Assembly (NCBI GenBank): GCA_049515175.1 | Contig: JBEKUI010000069.1 | Span: forward strand, 1-17,497 | DNA from: JACQNR01 sp049515175 | GTDB taxonomy: Bacteria > Acidobacteriota > Terriglobia > UBA7540 | Direction of reading: 5' to 3' | Length of the DNA: 17,497 bases | Part shown: piece after piece, positions 15,437-17,497 of the stretch | How positions within the stretch are numbered: position 1 is the first letter of the stretch | Layout: each line of letters begins with the position of its first letter | Notes under the pieces: generated by a model | What the model was told of the DNA's origin: nothing | Database searches by the model: none | Seen by the model: only the letters and a program-made list of their open reading frames with translations | Made by a program: the position numbers and the translations under genes

Positions 15437-15508
15437 GGCCTATGAGAAATTGTAAGCATATCATTATAAAAGACCTTCTCGGTTCGTCCTCTTACTATAT
15501 AAGGCCAT
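15423..15508 (-). other. Possible pair of overlapping micro-ORFs
   Basis: On the minus strand a purine-rich GGAGGAGG sits just before an ATG at 15508, opening MALYSKRTNREGLL (stop at 15464). Its TAA overlaps the ATG of a second ORF, MICLQFLIGRRTE (15464-15423), as TAATG, with GAGAAGG nine bases before that ATG. The arrangement resembles translational coupling, downstream of the promoter at 15705-15733. The sequence is AT-rich and partly repeat, so chance is a real possibility. Confidence 0.2.
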
Positions 15509-15653
15509 TCCTCCTCCACTAGAACACCTGCAGTTCCAGGATTTCGAGCCGCCTCCCGCGTTGCTTCGACGTCCGGCCACGGCCCTTTCTGCCACGAACC
15601 GCGGGTGGTGCGGCGGCGGATTCAGCGCCCTGCCTGTTTGCATAGAACGGCCC

Positions 15654-15685
15654 AAGAAAGCAAAGGGGCGGCCCTTCGTCGCCCC
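15654..15685 (-). terminator. Promoter-proximal terminator-like hairpin
   Basis: On the minus strand GGGGCG (15685-15680) and CGCCCC (15670-15665) form a 6-base-pair stem with a 9-base loop, followed by the T-rich TTTGCTTTCTT. It begins about 13 bases after the predicted transcript start near 15698, so it could stop transcription after about 45 nucleotides, as an attenuator or the end of a very short RNA. Confidence 0.45.
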
Positions 15686-15704
15686 GTCTATTCTAGAAGT
15701 TGAT

Positions 15705-15733
15705 AGTCTAGCATACTTGCCCACAAAAGTCAA
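15705..15733 (-). promoter_or_regulatory. Sigma70-type promoter firing into the AT-rich island
   Basis: On the minus strand, TTGACT (15733-15728), a 17-base spacer and TAGACT (15710-15705), with TGC directly before the -10 (extended -10). It lies downstream of the protease gene stop, so it cannot serve that gene. It faces the repeat island, where no convincing protein gene exists, and would make a non-coding or micro-ORF transcript. Confidence 0.65.
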
Positions 15734-15765
15734 GAGGACGGAATGTCCTTCCCGGCCACGCTCGC

Positions 15766-16545
15766 CTACTGCCCCTCCTTCACGGCCGCGGAGTGCCAGG
15801 GCACGCGATTGACGTCAAGGAGTTGAATCGCGTAGCCGACCGGGACGGCGACGGTCTGGGTGGGGCGGCCAGGGCGTCGCCGCTCGACGATGCCCACCAC
15901 CGCGCCGGACTCGAGATACACCGGGCTGCCGCTCGCGCCGCGCTGGAGCGGAATATTGATGACGATGACCTCGCTGGGCGGCGCGTTCGCGTCGTCCAGC
16001 GCCAGACGCTCGCGGACCGACACTTTCCCCTGCCGCGTCTGCGGCTGCCAGATGAATGAGGGATGCCCCGTCACGGTCACCGGAGTTCCGGGGGACACCG
16101 GCTGGGGATCCAGGCGGAGAAAAGTTTGCGGCGGCTGGGAAGCAACGGGGCGCTCGGGCTTCAGGATCGCCAGGTCGTGCTCTTCGTCCAATGCCACCAC
16201 GTCGCAAGAGACGGCCTGCACCGAACGCGAAGCAGCCGCTCCGTACTTGGCGACGATCTTCGCACCGGGGCTCGACGCCAGGCACCGCCGCGCATCATCC
16301 ACCACGTGCGCGTTGGTCAGGACATAACCCTCTTCGTTGACCACGAATCCCGTCGCCGCACATTCCTCCTTTTTTCCGTTCGCTCCCGGACCGACGGCCA
16401 GCAATTGCACAACGGCAGTCGCCGGATTCGTTCCGAAGCCAGCCGCTGGCCCCTCCTGTCCTTGAGCGGAAGAGCGAAAGGAAAAGGCAAAGGGCAAAAG
16501 GCAAAGGGCAAGAATCGAACTAGCAAGGGGGCTTAGGCTTTGCAT
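15766..16545 (-). CDS. Secreted trypsin-like serine protease (HtrA/DegP-type catalytic domain)
   Basis: A 259-residue exported protein with a chymotrypsin-fold protease domain. The signal peptide (MQSLSPLASSILALCLLPFAFSF, cleavage near SSAQ) leads into ATAVVQLLAVG. The catalytic triad is His80 in TNAHVV, Asp124 in DLAILK and Ser205 in GASGSP; GASGSP replaces the usual GNSGGP but keeps the nucleophile and oxyanion glycine. There is no PDZ domain, so it is shorter than DegP/HtrA. The natural substrate is unknown; a periplasmic or surface role is expected. ATG 16545 is preferred because GAGGG lies four bases upstream and the signal peptide starts there; an upstream ATG at 16623 would add 26 residues with no ribosome-binding site. 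Codons 12-21 are built from four tandem heptanucleotides (16484-16511), where a change of copy number would shift the frame. Confidence 0.87.
   Translation of the reverse strand: MQSLSPLASSILALCLLPFAFSFRSSAQGQEGPAAGFGTNPATAVVQLLAVGPGANGKKEECAATGFVVNEEGYVLTNAHVVDDARRCLASSPGAKIVAKYGAAASRSVQAVSCDVVALDEEHDLAILKPERPVASQPPQTFLRLDPQPVSPGTPVTVTGHPSFIWQPQTRQGKVSVRERLALDDANAPPSEVIVINIPLQRGASGSPVYLESGAVVGIVERRRPGRPTQTVAVPVGYAIQLLDVNRVPWHSAAVKEGQ
16477..16511 (-). repeat. Heptanucleotide tandem repeat inside the protease signal-peptide codons
   Basis: Reading the minus strand, four perfect units of TTGCCYT lie at 16511-16484, alternating TTGCCCT and TTGCCTT, with a degenerate fifth unit (TTCCTTT) at 16483-16477. 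Seven is not a multiple of three, so gain or loss of one unit changes the reading frame about 34-60 bases after the ATG. Confidence 0.85.
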
Positions 16546-16674
16546 CGCGCCCTCGGTCAGCCTTCCTCTTCCTTTTGTTGTGATAACGAGCAGCAGAATA
16601 GGCACAGCGTCATTGAGCCCCATCCCCGAGGCAATTTGCGCACCTTGCGTAAATCCGTTTGGGACTTCGTAACT

Positions 16675-17157
16675 CTATTTCTTCCGGCAATCGGGGGAGA
16701 GCAATGATTCGGCCTTGGCAGCCTCTGCGAGCTCGGAAGCAAACCTATCCTCAAACGTGAAGGAGTACGTTAGCCAAGCGTTCTTGACTTTATAGAACTG
16801 GAAGTTTAAGCGAATTGGCTGCCGGTCGTAAAAGGCCAGGTAGGTAAGGTTGACAAACCGCGTTCCCATCTGTCTTTCGAGGACCAATTCCTGACCCTCA
16901 TACTCACCCAACATCGAAGCCGTGCTGACGATCTGCGATTTCACTTGCGCGATGTCGTCAGCCTTCCGGGTCATATACGGGTTCAATCCGAAAAGGTACT
17001 CCACCGCCTCGCTGGCCTTTCCGTCTGCAAGTTTCGCGAAGAATCTGTCAGTAATCGTGTGGTAATCAGACTCTTTGTTTCCCTCGCCCGCCCAAACCGA
17101 CTGTGGCACAAGCATTACTAAAGCTCCCAATGTCACAAGCACTCTTTTTCTGTTCAT
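16675..17157 (-). CDS. Small secreted protein of unknown function
   Basis: A 160-residue exported protein with a clear signal peptide (MNRKRVLVTLGALVMLVPQSVWA, cleavage before GEG). The mature part starts with a helix containing YHTITDRFFAKLADGKASEAVEYLFG and ends with strand-like segments (RFVNLTYLAFYDRQPIRLNFQFYKV, AWLTYSFTFEDRF) and a short helix. This helix-then-curved-sheet pattern suggests an NTF2-like or cystatin-like small fold, but I recognise no named family and no catalytic residues. ATG 17157 is chosen because GGAGGGG lies four bases upstream; ATGs further upstream (17211) have weaker sites and would put 18 residues before the signal peptide. Base composition is about 50% G+C, lower than most neighbours, so it may have been acquired separately. 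The gap of 129 bases to the protease gene suggests separate or loose co-transcription. Confidence 0.78.
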   Translation of the reverse strand: MNRKRVLVTLGALVMLVPQSVWAGEGNKESDYHTITDRFFAKLADGKASEAVEYLFGLNPYMTRKADDIAQVKSQIVSTASMLGEYEGQELVLERQMGTRFVNLTYLAFYDRQPIRLNFQFYKVKNAWLTYSFTFEDRFASELAEAAKAESLLSPDCRKK

Positions 17158-17287
17158 CTGACCCCTCCAGAGTAAGTGATTCGACATCGTGACATACGTT
17201 AACACAAGCATTCAGTTACGGCAGACTTACTCCCCAAGTTGGCCGTACAAGGTCGGACCTTCAGTGACACTTATCTTTGACTCTTAA
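17158..17287. other. Gap upstream of the small secreted protein
   Basis: About 130 bases between two minus-strand genes. Apart from the GGAGGGG ribosome-binding site next to 17157, I see no strong promoter. TTGTGT-N17-TCGAAT is a possible but poor match. No terminator for the upstream dehydratase is evident. Confidence 0.4.
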
Positions 17288-17497
17288 TTACCAATCCTGC
17301 ACCGACCCGTCTTTGCGCCGAGCGGTGGGCAGATACGCGCGCTGGTAGGGATATTTCTTCGCCTTCTCCTCATCTACGTCGGTGCCGAGGCCGGGCGCGT
17401 CGCCCACGTTCATGTAACCGTCCTTGAAGGTCGGAGCGCCGGGCAGGACCTCGTGCGTCACTTCGGGGAAGAAGACCATCTCCTGCACGCCGAAGTT
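17288..17497 (-). CDS. Enolase-superfamily (mandelate racemase/ManD-like) dehydratase, C-terminal fragment (5' end outside window)
   Basis: The final 69 codons of a minus-strand gene, open to the window edge. The fragment starts NFGVQEMVFFPE and continues with FKDGYMNVGDAPGLGTDVDEEKAKKYPYQRAYLPTARRKDGSVQDW. The combination of NFGxQE, a DGY-(x)n-PGLGxDxDE block, a KYPY step and a terminal W after a DGS/T turn is typical of the C-terminal end of the ManD/RspA-like subgroup of the mandelate racemase family (sugar-acid dehydratases acting on mannonate, gluconate or similar). The catalytic barrel residues and metal ligands lie outside the window, so activity and substrate cannot be judged. The partner genes of a sugar-acid pathway, if any, would be to the right. 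Confidence 0.72.
   Translation of the reverse strand, partial: NFGVQEMVFFPEVTHEVLPGAPTFKDGYMNVGDAPGLGTDVDEEKAKKYPYQRAYLPTARRKDGSVQDW

Larger units (their letters stand above)
15233..15765. other. Non-genic AT-rich island between convergent genes
   Basis: This 533-base stretch lies between two convergent genes. By direct count, 15241-15480 has 97 G or C in 240 bases (about 40%), far below the surrounding genes. The left part holds degenerate direct repeats (15266-15329, 15375-15436 and a partial copy near 15475). The right part is GC-rich and holds a minus-strand promoter (15705-15733) and a terminator-like hairpin (15654-15685). ORFs of 83-89 codons on either strand are not convincing. The minus-strand one would start at a TTG inside the promoter's -35 box. 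Confidence 0.75.

Noticed and set aside
15423..15458. Repeat copies as duplicated protein C-termini (TNRVSTLESTGV against TKRVSRLDSASV)
   Set aside because: The translated similarity is tempting, but substitutions fall at all codon positions and the DNA similarity continues past the shared stop codon, which fits a DNA-level repeat better than a coding one.
15266..15487. CRISPR array
   Set aside because: The repeated 13-mer is short and degenerate, the intervals vary from 45 to 64 bases and are themselves partly repeated, and there is no cas gene.
15464..15733. 89-codon minus-strand ORF in the AT-rich island
   Set aside because: Its start would be a TTG inside the -35 box of the promoter at 15705-15733, it has no ribosome-binding site, and its composition (Gly/Arg/Pro/Ser rich) looks like random GC-rich translation. 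Only the last 14 codons have a Shine-Dalgarno-like stretch.
15561..15812. 83-codon plus-strand ORF
   Set aside because: It overlaps the end of the protease gene in antisense, has no ribosome-binding site, and its residues are low-complexity Arg/Pro/Ala.

Overview
This window looks like chromosomal DNA from an Acidobacteriota-type bacterium. The reasons are high G+C in most genes, two secreted von Willebrand A proteins of the acidobacterial type (TIGR03436-like), and short secreted proteins typical of that phylum. The assignment is an inference from gene content; no rRNA or other strong phylogenetic marker is present. I see no tRNA, rRNA, insertion sequence, prophage or CRISPR array.

Layout, left to right. 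(1) Positions 1-5024, plus strand: the 3' end of mnmE (tRNA wobble-uridine modification GTPase), then a UvrD-type helicase fused to a RecB-like nuclease with an apparent Fe-S cysteine set, then rmuC. The last two form a DNA-repair pair. (2) Positions 5025-5507: a gap holding a compact minus-strand unit with its own promoter, leader hairpin, Shine-Dalgarno, an 11-codon lysine-rich ORF and a textbook intrinsic terminator, plus a separate long GC-rich hairpin. (3) Positions 5508-7528: two convergent VWFA-like secreted proteins. (4) Positions 7633-8931: thiI without a rhodanese domain, divergent from (5) two tandem homocysteine S-methyltransferase paralogues (9061-11013). (6) Positions 11045-13654, minus strand: a polytopic membrane protein and a CrtI/PYROXD2-like FAD oxidoreductase. 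(7) Positions 13777-15232, plus strand: a four-helix membrane protein and a secreted helical protein. (8) Positions 15233-15765: a non-genic stretch, about 40% G+C in its left half, with degenerate direct repeats and a strong minus-strand promoter. (9) Positions 15766-17497, minus strand: a secreted trypsin-like protease with a heptanucleotide tandem repeat in its signal-peptide codons, a small secreted protein of unknown function, and the 3' end of an enolase-superfamily dehydratase.

Most genes are ordinary housekeeping or lineage-typical genes. They do not form one pathway, apart from the helicase-nuclease/RmuC pair and the tandem methyltransferases. The least explained material is non-genic: the micro-gene at 5098-5288, the AT-rich repeat island at 15266-15487 with its promoter, and the slippage-prone repeat in the protease gene. 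All calls come from reading the sequence by eye; no database search was run.
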